Position numbers and translations under genes: made by a program
Shown here: positions 1 to 7,819 of the stretch, piece by piece
Layout of the letters: every line of letters begins with the position of its first letter
Position numbering within the stretch: position 1 is the first letter of the stretch
The notes under the pieces: generated by a model
The model's input: the letters and a program-made list of their open reading frames with translations, nothing else
The model's database searches: none
Told to the model about the DNA's origin: nothing
Source: an uncultured Lachnospiraceae bacterium
GTDB lineage: Bacteria; Bacillota; Clostridia; Lachnospirales; Lachnospiraceae
Reading direction: 5' to 3'
Assembly (NCBI GenBank): GCA_900550235.1
Contig: URRQ01000001.1
Span: forward strand, 1 to 64,000
Length of the DNA stretch: 64,000 nt

Positions 1-68
1 TTTTTATATCTTCTAAACTCAAACCGTCTATTTCCTTTGCCCGCCTTTGTGCGGGTTATTTTCATTCA

Positions 69-92
69 AAAGTTCGACGAAAGTCGAACTTT
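69..92. other. perfect 10-bp inverted repeat between T-box terminator and next gene
   Basis: A 10-bp perfect inverted repeat (69-78 with 83-92, 4-nt loop) follows the T-box terminator in the leftward direction. A second small hairpin (40-44 with 51-55) lies beyond it. No convincing gene start is visible in bases 1-65 on the minus strand, so the gene controlled by the T-box begins near or beyond the left edge. The hairpin has only a short T run on the minus strand and may be leader structure rather than a terminator. Confidence 0.5.
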
Positions 93-104
93 CCTATAAA
101 GTAA

Positions 105-347
105 AAAAACTTCGCCTCCAAAAAGAGACGAAGTTATCCGCGGTTCCACTCTTATAAAGGGAATACTTCCCTTCACTCAAAGGCATGTAACGTACGCCAC
201 ACGAATCCGGCTATGATTCCTTTCACCGAATCTGCTCCCGAATGCACTTCGCAAGTTCTTCCCTGAAAACTGCTTTCAGCCGGTGACAGTTTCTCTCTGA
301 CAGTTCCAAATAAGCTACTCTTTTCGTTCATCGCTTTTTCCATATAT
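105..347 (-). promoter_or_regulatory. T-box leader (tRNA-sensing riboswitch), tentatively cysteine-specific
   Basis: On the minus strand the hallmark T-box sequence GAGTGGAACCGCGG lies at about 138-152. It is followed by a terminator hairpin (arms about 109-115 and 129-135) with a run of Ts at 103-109. Upstream is a Stem I with an AGAGAG element and the apical GGCTGAAAG loop. In the predicted specifier loop the bases GAAG-TGC-A occur; TGC at 244-246 followed by a purine fits a Cys codon, but I inferred this by eye. The leader should switch read-through on when the cognate tRNA is uncharged. The controlled gene lies off the left edge. The presence of a T-box is secure; the amino-acid identity is not. 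Confidence 0.9.
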
Positions 348-353
348 GTTTTT

Positions 354-382
354 ATTGTATGCAAATCCTCTGTGTTTGTCAA
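354..382 (-). promoter_or_regulatory. sigma-A promoter of the T-box leader
   Basis: On the minus strand TTGACA (377-382) and TACAAT (354-359) are separated by exactly 17 nt. This places the transcription start near 347, at the 5' end of the T-box Stem I. Confidence 0.8.
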
Positions 383-405
383 CTACAATCCACGTATCTT
401 TTCGA

Positions 406-627
406 TTACATCAACGGTGTAAACGGGAAAAAGATGCTTTCCATTAGTTTTTCTTTTTTACTTCGATTCAAAAACTGTTTCCACGTATATGGTTTGCAAT
501 GTTGAATGTCATTTTCATAAATGCAGTTGTATTTGCTCACCAATTCGTTTTCATAGAATACGCCGCATACTTCATCATCTACCATCAGACTTCTCATATC
601 CATATTAACAGAACCGATACAACACAA
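406..627 (-). pseudogene. C-terminal remnant of cardiolipin synthase (phospholipase D family)
   Basis: The 73-residue reading frame contains IGSVNMDMRS, the segment that follows the second HKD motif in cardiolipin synthases, and then the family's usual C-terminal tail. The two HKD catalytic motifs, the N-terminal membrane segments and about 400 residues are missing. The frame is closed by a stop a few codons upstream and abuts the 3' end of the SDR gene. There is no proper ATG or ribosome binding site at its 5' end. I read it as a decayed fragment and not a functional gene. Confidence 0.75.
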
Positions 628-671
628 TTCATCAGTTCAATTTCTACGCCTGAGCCGCTGCTGTTTTTATT

Positions 672-1412
672 TTATGACTGTGTCGCACCGTCAACAGAAA
701 GAATTTCTCCTGTCACATAGCTTGCCATATCGCTTGCAAGGAACAAGATTGCATTCGCAACTTCTTCCGGCTCTCCAACTCTTCGAAGTGGAATCGGAGC
801 AGAAATACGTTCTACCATTTCTTTTGGAAGCGCTGCAACCATATCTGTATTTGTTACACCCGGCGCTACTGCATTCACACGGATATTATGAGGTCCAAGT
901 TCTCTTGCAAGAGATTTTGTAAGACCATTTACTGCGAATTTGGATGTTGGGTATCCACAACCGGAAGGCTGTCCATAAATACTTACCATAGAGCTTGTAT
1001 TGACGATAGCTCCTTTTCCCTGCTCCTTCATAATTCTTGCCGCTGCCTGACTACATACAAATACTGCTGTTACATTCAGATCCATAATTTTCACAAAGTC
1101 TTCCGGTTTATAGTCGAAAATGCTTTCTCTTGCTGAAATTCCCGCATTATTCACAAGAATATCAAGACTTCCGAATTTTTCTACTACTTTTGCAAATGCT
1201 TCTGCAACTTCCTCCGGATTGCTAAGAGACGGACATAATCCCATCACATTTTCTGCCGGATACTCTTGAAGCTGTGCAAGAGCTTTGTCTACTGTCTCCT
1301 GCCTGGAACCTAACACAGCAACCTTCGCTCCATTGTCAAGAAACGTTTTTACTGTTGAAAGTCCAATTCCTCTTGTTCCTCCTGTAACTACTGCCACTTT
1401 ACCTTTTAACAT
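672..1412 (-). CDS. short-chain dehydrogenase/reductase, BaiA/FabG-like
   Basis: A classical 246-residue SDR. It shows the nucleotide-binding TGGTRGIG at residues 10-17, NNAG at 88-91, the catalytic Ser near 141 and YPTSK (Tyr154, Lys158). By memory, its N-terminal half resembles BaiA hydroxysteroid dehydrogenases of bile-acid 7-dehydroxylating clostridia more than housekeeping FabG, notably in the IDNGAK-like and VDKALAQL stretches. The substrate cannot be fixed from sequence; a 3-oxoacyl or hydroxysteroid substrate is possible. A GGAGG site precedes the ATG. It is the last gene of an ispF-GNAT-SDR run, 47 nt after the acetyltransferase, and no fatty-acid genes are nearby. Confidence 0.85.
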   Translation of the reverse strand: MLKGKVAVVTGGTRGIGLSTVKTFLDNGAKVAVLGSRQETVDKALAQLQEYPAENVMGLCPSLSNPEEVAEAFAKVVEKFGSLDILVNNAGISARESIFDYKPEDFVKIMDLNVTAVFVCSQAAARIMKEQGKGAIVNTSSMVSIYGQPSGCGYPTSKFAVNGLTKSLARELGPHNIRVNAVAPGVTNTDMVAALPKEMVERISAPIPLRRVGEPEEVANAILFLASDMASYVTGEILSVDGATQS

Positions 1413-1459
1413 GTTATTTTCCTCCTTTATTTCAAAGCTTTTGCTTTGTTCTCTTTCTT

Positions 1460-2590
1460 TTACACAATTTCATTTAGAAAAACGTTCCGCAATGGTTTTA
1501 TTTTTCCCAATTCTCTTTTTATCGTCTGCGACACGTTCATCTCTTCCAAACGAGTATAGCCGAATAAAATACTTGTTAGATCACCAATAGAAATCTGTTC
1601 CGGTTCTTCTCTTAAAGCTGCCGCCTGTAATCTTGGCTCTCCCTTTTCTGTATCCAGTTCGGCAACTTGAACCTCCCCTTTTCCATATAGAGCAAACGTC
1701 CCCAATGATTCTCCTGACGGTTCATCTAACACATTTAAAATCAGCTTAATTTCTTCTTTTGATTCTATACAACCTAACATGTTCGGGATATGCAAAATCT
1801 TTGCCATGATTATGGGCTTTCGGATTCCATCCTCTAAACTGCCCATAACATGTACTTCTGTCTCTTCATTTTTCGTCAATTCCAGTAATGCCGGATAAAA
1901 TTCGTCCACATATTCTTCCAGAAAACAAGGTTCTATCACTTCATACTGCTCGCCTTTTCCATAACTGAAAAAACCTAATAGTTCACCTGCTTTTTTTACA
2001 AGAAGAATTCCTCCATCTTCACTTTCCACTTCCTGTAAAAGTCTTTCATAGTAATGCCAATCTCGTTCCACATATACTTCGTAGGTCTTTCTTAAAATTC
2101 GATTAGAAAACTCTGCCAACTCTCCACAGTCTTTTTTTTCAGCCAATCCTATCTCCCATTGAATATCTTTCGACTTTTTCCCCGTCACATTTTGCTGCCT
2201 TTGCTGATATATGAATCGAAATCCGTGAGGGTAATAAATCGCTTCTGCTGCCGGCATTAAGAAGGTGAATGGCTCTCCATTCTCCCGCATATCTTGTGCG
2301 GCTTGTCTCAAAAGCTTTGCCATATACCCCCGTTTCCGATATGTTTCTTCTGTAGCAACCGCTACAATATAGTGTGTCTGGTATATTTTTTCTCCAATTC
2401 TCATTGTATAAGGATTCAAGTGAAGCATGGAACGGATCGCACCGTCTTTTTCAATCACATAAATTTCATTTTCTGCAGTCTTTACAGAATAATAGTAGTC
2501 TAAAAATTCCAGTGTATCTTCTTTGAATACTTCTTCCCAAAGTTTTCTTGTCTTTCCATGTTCTTCTCTTCGCAACTTCCGAAGTATCAT
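1460..2590 (-). CDS. Eis-like GNAT N-acetyltransferase
   Basis: 376 residues. Residues about 75-125 carry the acetyl-CoA binding pattern RKRGYMAKLL followed by a strand/helix ending PHGFRFIY, as in the Eis/COG4552 group. The rest fits that group's second GNAT-like domain and C-terminal sterol-carrier-like domain (total about 380-400 residues). Family members acetylate amines, including aminoglycosides, but most Firmicutes members have no known substrate. It starts 3 nt after the ispF stop, so the two are co-transcribed and perhaps translationally coupled. Confidence 0.8.
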   Translation of the reverse strand: MILRKLRREEHGKTRKLWEEVFKEDTLEFLDYYYSVKTAENEIYVIEKDGAIRSMLHLNPYTMRIGEKIYQTHYIVAVATEETYRKRGYMAKLLRQAAQDMRENGEPFTFLMPAAEAIYYPHGFRFIYQQRQQNVTGKKSKDIQWEIGLAEKKDCGELAEFSNRILRKTYEVYVERDWHYYERLLQEVESEDGGILLVKKAGELLGFFSYGKGEQYEVIEPCFLEEYVDEFYPALLELTKNEETEVHVMGSLEDGIRKPIIMAKILHIPNMLGCIESKEEIKLILNVLDEPSGESLGTFALYGKGEVQVAELDTEKGEPRLQAAALREEPEQISIGDLTSILFGYTRLEEMNVSQTIKRELGKIKPLRNVFLNEIV

Positions 2591-2593
2591 CTC

Positions 2594-3139
2594 TTATTCA
2601 TTCCTTCCACATCCGCCACAACCTGGGCAACCGCCTTCAGAAGGAGTTACGTCATAACTTAAATTCGTCATCTTCTCAATCGCGCAAATTGCCTGCGATG
2701 AAATTCCTTCTCCTGTTCCGGTAAAGCCAAGCCCTTCTTCCGTCGTAGCTTTTACATTTACCTGATCCACTTCAAGATGTAATGCATCTGCTATATTCTG
2801 ACGCATCTCATCAATATATGGCCGCATCTTCGGCTTCTGTGCAATGATTGTTGCATCGATATTCTCCACAATATATAAATGCTCGTCCAATATCTTCCCG
2901 ACATGCTCCAAAAGCTTCATACTGGAAATTCCTTTATACTGCTCATCTGTATCAGGAAAATGCTTTCCTATATCTCCTAAAGCTGCTGCTCCCAAAAGCG
3001 CATCCATAATCGCATGCAAAAGTACATCCGCATCTGAATGTCCCAAAAGACCTTTTTCATAAGGTATTTTCACACCACCCATAATCAAGTCTCTATCTTC
3101 CACAAGTCGATGCACATCATAACCCATTCCAACACGCAT
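2594..3139 (-). CDS. ispF: 2-C-methyl-D-erythritol 2,4-cyclodiphosphate synthase with Cys-rich tail
   Basis: IspF catalyses the fifth step of the non-mevalonate isoprenoid pathway, forming MEcPP with release of CMP. Visible metal ligands are Asp8 and His10 (DVH) and His42; HSDAD is at 34-38 and the TTEEGLGFTG signature at about 132-141. The usual protein is about 157 residues; this one is 181. The extra C-terminal segment contains CPGCGGC (Cys171, 174, 177), a CxxCxxC arrangement absent from standard IspF. No ispD is present in the window. It is the first gene of the operon with the acetyltransferase and SDR. Confidence 0.97.
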   Translation of the reverse strand: MRVGMGYDVHRLVEDRDLIMGGVKIPYEKGLLGHSDADVLLHAIMDALLGAAALGDIGKHFPDTDEQYKGISSMKLLEHVGKILDEHLYIVENIDATIIAQKPKMRPYIDEMRQNIADALHLEVDQVNVKATTEEGLGFTGTGEGISSQAICAIEKMTNLSYDVTPSEGGCPGCGGCGRNE

Positions 3140-3295
3140 GTTTTTTACTCCTTTTCAAACTTCTCAATTTCAATTTCTTTTTCAAAACCACTATTGAATT
3201 TATTTTACCATATCTTTTTTAATTTTTGAATATTTTTCTTTCTATTTCGGGAAACTAAGTAAAGATTTTATACAATTTTTAGAAAGGAGATTCTC

Positions 3296-3502
3296 ATGAA
3301 AAAGAAATTGACTAATCAGGAAATCATCGATTCTTACGATTATCTCGCAAATGCAGCATCTACAACAGACTGTACCGGTCTGATTCCTTCAAAGCCTATA
3401 TCGAAAGCAGAACGGGATTCTTATGAAGAAGTATACAAATACACTCCACCTGAATCAGTGCTTCGACAAAAATGCAAACATGCAAAAAACTCCGATGAAT
3501 AA
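3296..3502 (+). CDS. small conserved-looking hypothetical protein
   Basis: 68 residues, soluble, Lys/Glu-rich, with no signal peptide or membrane segment and two Cys (CTG near residue 22 and a C-terminal CKH). It starts after AGAAAGGAG with good spacing, and its stop codon is embedded in a strong terminator hairpin. Together these argue for a real gene. I do not recognise a function. It is a single-gene unit between divergent ispF and convergent tRNAs. Confidence 0.7.
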   Translation: MKKKLTNQEIIDSYDYLANAASTTDCTGLIPSKPISKAERDSYEEVYKYTPPESVLRQKCKHAKNSDE

Positions 3503-3516
3503 TCATCGGAGTTTTG
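3487..3516 (+). terminator. intrinsic terminator of the small gene at 3296
   Basis: A perfect hairpin AACTCCGATGA / TCATCGGAGTT followed by TTTTG on the plus strand. The stop codon of the small gene lies in its loop region. Confidence 0.8.
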
Positions 3517-3519
3517 AAG

Positions 3520-3593
3520 TAGCGGGAACTGGATTCGAACCAGCGACACTACGGGTATGAACCGTATGCTCTAGCCAACTGAGCTATCCCGCC
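3520..3593 (-). tRNA. tRNA-Met (CAT)
   Basis: 74 nt on the minus strand. It has acceptor GGCGGGA paired with TCCCGCT (one G-U), D-arm TAGCTCAGTTGGCTAGAGC, an anticodon loop with CAT, and T-loop GGTTCGAATCC. CCA is not encoded. The acceptor and D-arm look like elongator Met and not initiator. A lysidine-modified tRNA-Ile (CAT) is the alternative and needs an isotype model. Confidence 0.92.
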
Positions 3594-3639
3594 ATATAAT
3601 GAGCACTTAACGTTGCTCTTCTCAATATTTGTTATTCTA

Positions 3640-3712
3640 TGGGACCAATAGGGCTCGAACCTATGACCCTCTGCTTGTAAGGCAGATGCTCTCCCAGCTG
3701 AGCTATGATCCC
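3640..3712 (-). tRNA. tRNA-Val (TAC)
   Basis: 73 nt on the minus strand. It has acceptor GGGATCA paired with TGGTCCC (one U-G), D-arm TAGCTCAGCTGGGAGAGC, anticodon loop CTTACAA giving TAC, and T-loop GGTTCGAGCCC. CCA is not encoded. It lies 46 nt upstream of tRNA-Met and is probably co-transcribed with it. Confidence 0.95.
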
Positions 3713-3860
3713 ATGTTGTCGAGTCCGTATCTCGAACCCGCCCTGCTATTATACTATTAGAATCGACAAAATGTCAAGCAGTTTTTTATATTTTTTTCAA
3801 AATATTTTTTCTCCAAAACAGTTCTTAACATATGCTCTGCTTTTCCTATAATTTCGTTGC

Positions 3861-3898
3861 AAAAAGTCCCACAAGTATTTTCAACTGTGGGACTTTTC
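3861..3898 (-). terminator. intrinsic terminator downstream of gdhA
   Basis: A 12-bp perfect stem (3862-3873 with 3886-3897) is followed on the minus strand by a run of Ts. It lies 20 nt past the gdhA stop. Confidence 0.88.
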
Positions 3899-3917
3899 AA
3901 ACTTGTGATACTCTATG

Positions 3918-5252
3918 TTATACTACACCTTGTGCTGTCATTGCATCTACTACTTTTTCAAATCCGGCAATATTAGCGCCCACTACATAGTTTCCTTTGA
4001 AACCATATTTCTCAGCAGCATTTGCCGCATTGTGACAGATGTTTACCATGATATTTTTCAATTTACTGTCTACTTCTTCAAATGTCCAGCTTAAGCGCTC
4101 GCTGTTTTGAGACATTTCGAGAGCTGACGTAGCTACACCTCCGGCATTGGAAGCTTTTCCTGGTGCAAATAATACACCGTGTGACTGTAAATACTCTGTC
4201 GCTTCCATTGTAGTCGGCATATTTGCTCCTTCAGCTACTGCGATGACTCCATTTTCCACCAATGCTTTTGCATCATCCAACAACAATTCGTTCTGTGTTG
4301 CACAAGGAAGTGCAATATCTACTTTCACAGACCATACACCTTTTCCTTCATGATATTCTGAATTCGGACGATATTTTTTGTATTCTGTTAAACGTGCACG
4401 ATTCACCTCTTTGATCTCTTTTAATGCTACCAGGTCAATTCCTTCTGAATCATATACCCAACCGTTAGAGTCGCTGACTGTCACAACTTTTGCACCTAAT
4501 TCTGTCGCCTTTTCCGCCGCATAGATTGCTACATTACCGGAACCGGAGATTGCAACTGTCTTTCCTGCAAGCTCAATTCCGTTCAGTTTTAACATCTCAT
4601 CTGTGAAATATAATAAACCATAGCCTGTCGCTTCTTTTCTTGCCAAAGAACCGCCATAGCTCAATCCTTTTCCTGTAAGAACGCCTTCATACACACCACG
4701 GATTCGTTTGTACTGACCAAACATATACCCGATCTCTCTTGCTCCTGTTCCGATATCACCTGCAGGAACATCTGTGTCCGCTCCAATATATTTGCAAAGC
4801 TCTGTCATAAAGCTTTGACAAAATGCCATAACTTCTCTGTCAGATTTTCCCTTTGGATCAAAGTCTGATCCACCTTTTCCTCCACCGATCGGAAGACCTG
4901 TCAATGAATTCTTAAATACTTGTTCAAATCCTAAGAATTTGATGATTCCTAAGTTTACAGACGGATGCAGACGGATTCCTCCTTTATACGGACCAATTGC
5001 ACTGTTAAACTGCACACGATATCCTGTATTCACCTGTACCTGTCCCTTATCGTCTACCCATGGCACACGGAACTTGAACTGTCTTTCCGGTTCCACAAGT
5101 CTTTCCAACAAAGCATCTTTTCTGAACTTCTCTTCATTCGCTTCAATTACCACTCGTAAAGATTCCAAAACTTCTCGAACTGCCTGATGGAATTCTGGTT
5201 CTGCCGGATTTTTTTTCACTACCAATTCAATTACTTCATCTACATATGACAT
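3918..5252 (-). CDS. gdhA: NADP-type glutamate dehydrogenase
   Basis: 444 residues, the normal length of hexameric GDH. It interconverts 2-oxoglutarate plus ammonia and glutamate. The substrate-binding stretch KGGIRLHP is at about 90-97, PIGGGKGGSDFDP with catalytic Lys126 at 121-133, and DVPAGDIGTG follows. The Rossmann motif SGSGNVA is near residue 236. It has its own terminator and is monocistronic, preceded by about 210 bp of AT-rich intergenic DNA. In gut clostridia the enzyme mainly assimilates ammonia; cofactor preference is a family inference. Confidence 0.97.
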   Translation of the reverse strand: MSYVDEVIELVVKKNPAEPEFHQAVREVLESLRVVIEANEEKFRKDALLERLVEPERQFKFRVPWVDDKGQVQVNTGYRVQFNSAIGPYKGGIRLHPSVNLGIIKFLGFEQVFKNSLTGLPIGGGKGGSDFDPKGKSDREVMAFCQSFMTELCKYIGADTDVPAGDIGTGAREIGYMFGQYKRIRGVYEGVLTGKGLSYGGSLARKEATGYGLLYFTDEMLKLNGIELAGKTVAISGSGNVAIYAAEKATELGAKVVTVSDSNGWVYDSEGIDLVALKEIKEVNRARLTEYKKYRPNSEYHEGKGVWSVKVDIALPCATQNELLLDDAKALVENGVIAVAEGANMPTTMEATEYLQSHGVLFAPGKASNAGGVATSALEMSQNSERLSWTFEEVDSKLKNIMVNICHNAANAAEKYGFKGNYVVGANIAGFEKVVDAMTAQGVV

Positions 5253-5463
5253 ACTTCCTACCTCCTGATGGTTTCTACTTATTACTTTTGTTCTTTAATA
5301 CTCTAAAGCATAAAGCATTCTTCTTTTTCTGTCAATATTTTTTCATCTAATTTTTCTATTTTATGCAAGTTTTTAAAATCATAATTTCGTTTTACATGTT
5401 TTTTATCTATATTTCATCAAATTTAAGAGTGAAAAATGAATTTTTTTGTTTGTAAATTTCATT

Positions 5464-6459
5464 TTATATTTTCCCATTTGCAAGAATATCTTCTACAATC
5501 GTCTCTATCGCCCTTCCTGTAATTGAAATATCCTTTATCTGACAATATTGTGATACAAAATCAATCACTGTTTTAGCTTCCGTCTTTTCAAGCTCGTATT
5601 CTGCATCTACATAGTAGTGATCATCAAAAGTAAGTTTCACCCCCGGCATAGTGTAACCTCCTATCTTCAACATCCAGTTATCTTCCACTTCAAACCGGAT
5701 GTTCTTGTATCTTTCGAACTCTTTCCGGACATTTTCAATTCCATCATCCAGAATTTTCTCTCCATGATTGATAAGTATGATACGTTTACAAAGTGTTTCA
5801 ATGTCCATAAAATCATGTGATGTAATTAGAAATGTTGTCTTCTTTTCTTCATTGATCTGCCGGATAAAGCTTCGAATACGATTCTTGGAACTCGTATCCA
5901 AACCGATTGTCGGCTCATCCAGATACACAATTTTAGGATTATGCAAAAATGCTGCCGTAATGTTACACCGCATTTTCTGTCCCAATGATAGTTGCCGTTC
6001 CGGCACTCCTAAAATCGGAGCCAATCCGAGAAGTTCTGTAAACTTCTCCAGATTATCTTTGTAAACGACATCCGGAATCTCGTACATTTTTTTAAATAAT
6101 TTGAACGACTCAATAACCGGCACATCCCAAAATAAGAGCGAACGATTCCCTGTTACCACGCCGATATCCCGATTATTTTTAATACGTTCTTTTGTCGGAA
6201 TACGCCCATTTACCTTAATTGTCCCTGAAGTCGGCGTCAGAATCCCCGTCAACATTTTGATCGTTGTGGATTTTCCGCTTCCGTTTGGACCGATATATCC
6301 TACAGCTTCCCCTTCATCCACAGTAAAACTGATATCATTTACCGCCTTCAACATTTCATATTCCGGATGGAACATATGATACAATGCGCCTTTCATTCCA
6401 TCTCCTAGATTTTTCCTCTTGTATTCTTTTACCAAATGATTCGCCTCGATAATTGCCAT
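5464..6459 (-). CDS. ABC-2 transporter ATPase (COG4586 type)
   Basis: 331 residues. Walker A GPNGSGKS is at 57-64, the signature LSLGQ at 157-161, and Walker B IVYLDE ends at 182 with the D-loop after it. The N-terminal LVKEYKRKNLGDG extension and the C-terminal 90-residue domain are typical of the COG4586 group, which works with two six-helix permeases (COG4587/COG3694, DUF990). Those two permeases are upstream in the same cluster with a sensor kinase gene between. The substrate is unknown. A GGAGG site lies before the ATG. It is separated from the kinase by 110 nt that may hold its own promoter. Confidence 0.9.
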   Translation of the reverse strand: MAIIEANHLVKEYKRKNLGDGMKGALYHMFHPEYEMLKAVNDISFTVDEGEAVGYIGPNGSGKSTTIKMLTGILTPTSGTIKVNGRIPTKERIKNNRDIGVVTGNRSLLFWDVPVIESFKLFKKMYEIPDVVYKDNLEKFTELLGLAPILGVPERQLSLGQKMRCNITAAFLHNPKIVYLDEPTIGLDTSSKNRIRSFIRQINEEKKTTFLITSHDFMDIETLCKRIILINHGEKILDDGIENVRKEFERYKNIRFEVEDNWMLKIGGYTMPGVKLTFDDHYYVDAEYELEKTEAKTVIDFVSQYCQIKDISITGRAIETIVEDILANGKI

Positions 6460-6528
6460 GTCTTTTCCTCCTCTCCCAACTTTATAATACCCCGATTTTT
6501 TTCTTGTTTTATCATCTTGTCATACTTA

Positions 6529-6545
6529 CACCGTTTACGGTTATA
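6529..6545. promoter_or_regulatory. ACCGTTTACGGT palindrome upstream of the ABC ATPase gene
   Basis: A 12-nt palindrome-like motif lies in the 110-nt gap between the GHKL kinase and the ABC ATPase. The ACCGTTTA and ACGGTTAT words resemble the direct-repeat half-sites recognised by LytTR DNA-binding domains. The cluster's own LytTR regulator is the obvious candidate binder, but I saw no second copy upstream of the regulator gene. Confidence 0.3.
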
Positions 6546-6569
6546 TTTGGACGAAATACCACTCCTTTC

Positions 6570-7805
6570 TCATACCTGAAACAATATTACCGTCACGCAG
6601 AATGATTTTTCATAAATTTGAAAATCAATTTCTCCTCCATAAGACTTCACAAGGCGCTTCATACTTTGTATGCCCATACCATGGGCAAGTTTGTCTTCTT
6701 TTCTTGTATTAAAACTTTCCACCAAACCATCCGTACTATTCTCACACACAAGCGTTACTGTATGATTCTGATAAACAGTTTTCAAAGAAATGTATCGTTT
6801 TCCAAAGCAACGTTCACACCCCTCTATGGCATTGTCTAAAATATTTCCCACCAAAATTCCAATATCTTTCGCTTCCACTTTAATGTCTCGCGGCAGATCC
6901 ACCTCGCATTGAAACCTGATTTGCTTCCGCTTCATTTCATTACTTTTAAAATTCAGCAATGCATTCATTCCCGGATTGGAACTGTAAAAAATATTCTCTG
7001 TTTCTTCGATTCCTTTCAGGATTCTTGTCATCTCAGACTTCGCGCGAACCGTATCTCCCATTTTTAACTCGCCCAATATTCCGATTAACTGATTTTTCAT
7101 ATCGTGCCGTATCCCACGTATTTCCTGTTGTTGTTTTTCCAACTGTCTGTAATAATGCTCGTAATAATCTTCATTCTTCTGTTCATACTCTCTGCGCCTC
7201 ATTTCCATACCGCAAGACAAAATTATCTTTTCAATCAGTACGTAATAAAGTATGTTTACCGCTGTCGCGAAAGCTATCACAAAATAACCTGATTCATAGT
7301 TCTGCTTACCTTCTGACAATTGCCAGTACCAAAATCCGAGCACAAATCCCAGACTCACCAACGGAAAAATAAATGTCATCCACGGAAGCGCGAATACATT
7401 TTCAGCATATACTCTTTTAAAATAATATACATAATATACGAAAAGTAATTGTAGTAAAAACACTAGAATCTGTCTCATGGTATCTGGAAAACGTCCTCTA
7501 AACACCAGAAAATCCAATACGCTCATCCCTGACTCAAAGAGAAACATAACACCTGCATAGCAGACAAAATAAAGCCACACGACACGAAAGGCATCTGTAA
7601 ATAAGATGCCTAATACTGCGTGTAACACCATATAAATTATAAATTGCAAGATAAGAGTATCTGTCATACGCAAAAGATACCCCTGCGCTATTCCCGTAAA
7701 CAACGCAAATCCATACAAATGCCATCTTCTAATTTTTTCAAACCGTATCATAAAGCACTCATAGAATGCCGCACATAGCAGCATTTCTAAAATCCCAATC
7801 CACAT
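6570..7805 (-). CDS. GHKL-family (AgrC/LytS-like) sensor histidine kinase
   Basis: 411 residues. The N-terminal ~195 residues form about six membrane helices. Then comes the H-box RGIRHDMKNQ with phospho-acceptor His234, and a GHKL ATPase domain with N-box GNILDNAIEG (320-329) and G-box HGMGIQSMKRL near 374. This is the class that pairs with LytTR response regulators. Its gene lies 14 nt downstream of a permease gene and upstream of the ATPase, so it is embedded within the transporter. No AgrB or AgrD gene is visible, so the signal is probably not a home-made cyclic peptide. Confidence 0.9.
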   Translation of the reverse strand: MWIGILEMLLCAAFYECFMIRFEKIRRWHLYGFALFTGIAQGYLLRMTDTLILQFIIYMVLHAVLGILFTDAFRVVWLYFVCYAGVMFLFESGMSVLDFLVFRGRFPDTMRQILVFLLQLLFVYYVYYFKRVYAENVFALPWMTFIFPLVSLGFVLGFWYWQLSEGKQNYESGYFVIAFATAVNILYYVLIEKIILSCGMEMRRREYEQKNEDYYEHYYRQLEKQQQEIRGIRHDMKNQLIGILGELKMGDTVRAKSEMTRILKGIEETENIFYSSNPGMNALLNFKSNEMKRKQIRFQCEVDLPRDIKVEAKDIGILVGNILDNAIEGCERCFGKRYISLKTVYQNHTVTLVCENSTDGLVESFNTRKEDKLAHGMGIQSMKRLVKSYGGEIDFQIYEKSFCVTVILFQV

Positions 7806-7819
7806 TTTCTTTTATCCTC

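Noticed and set aside
173..382. 69-residue minus-strand reading frame at the left end
   Set aside because: It overlaps the promoter, Stem I and antiterminator approach of the T-box leader and has no ribosome site.
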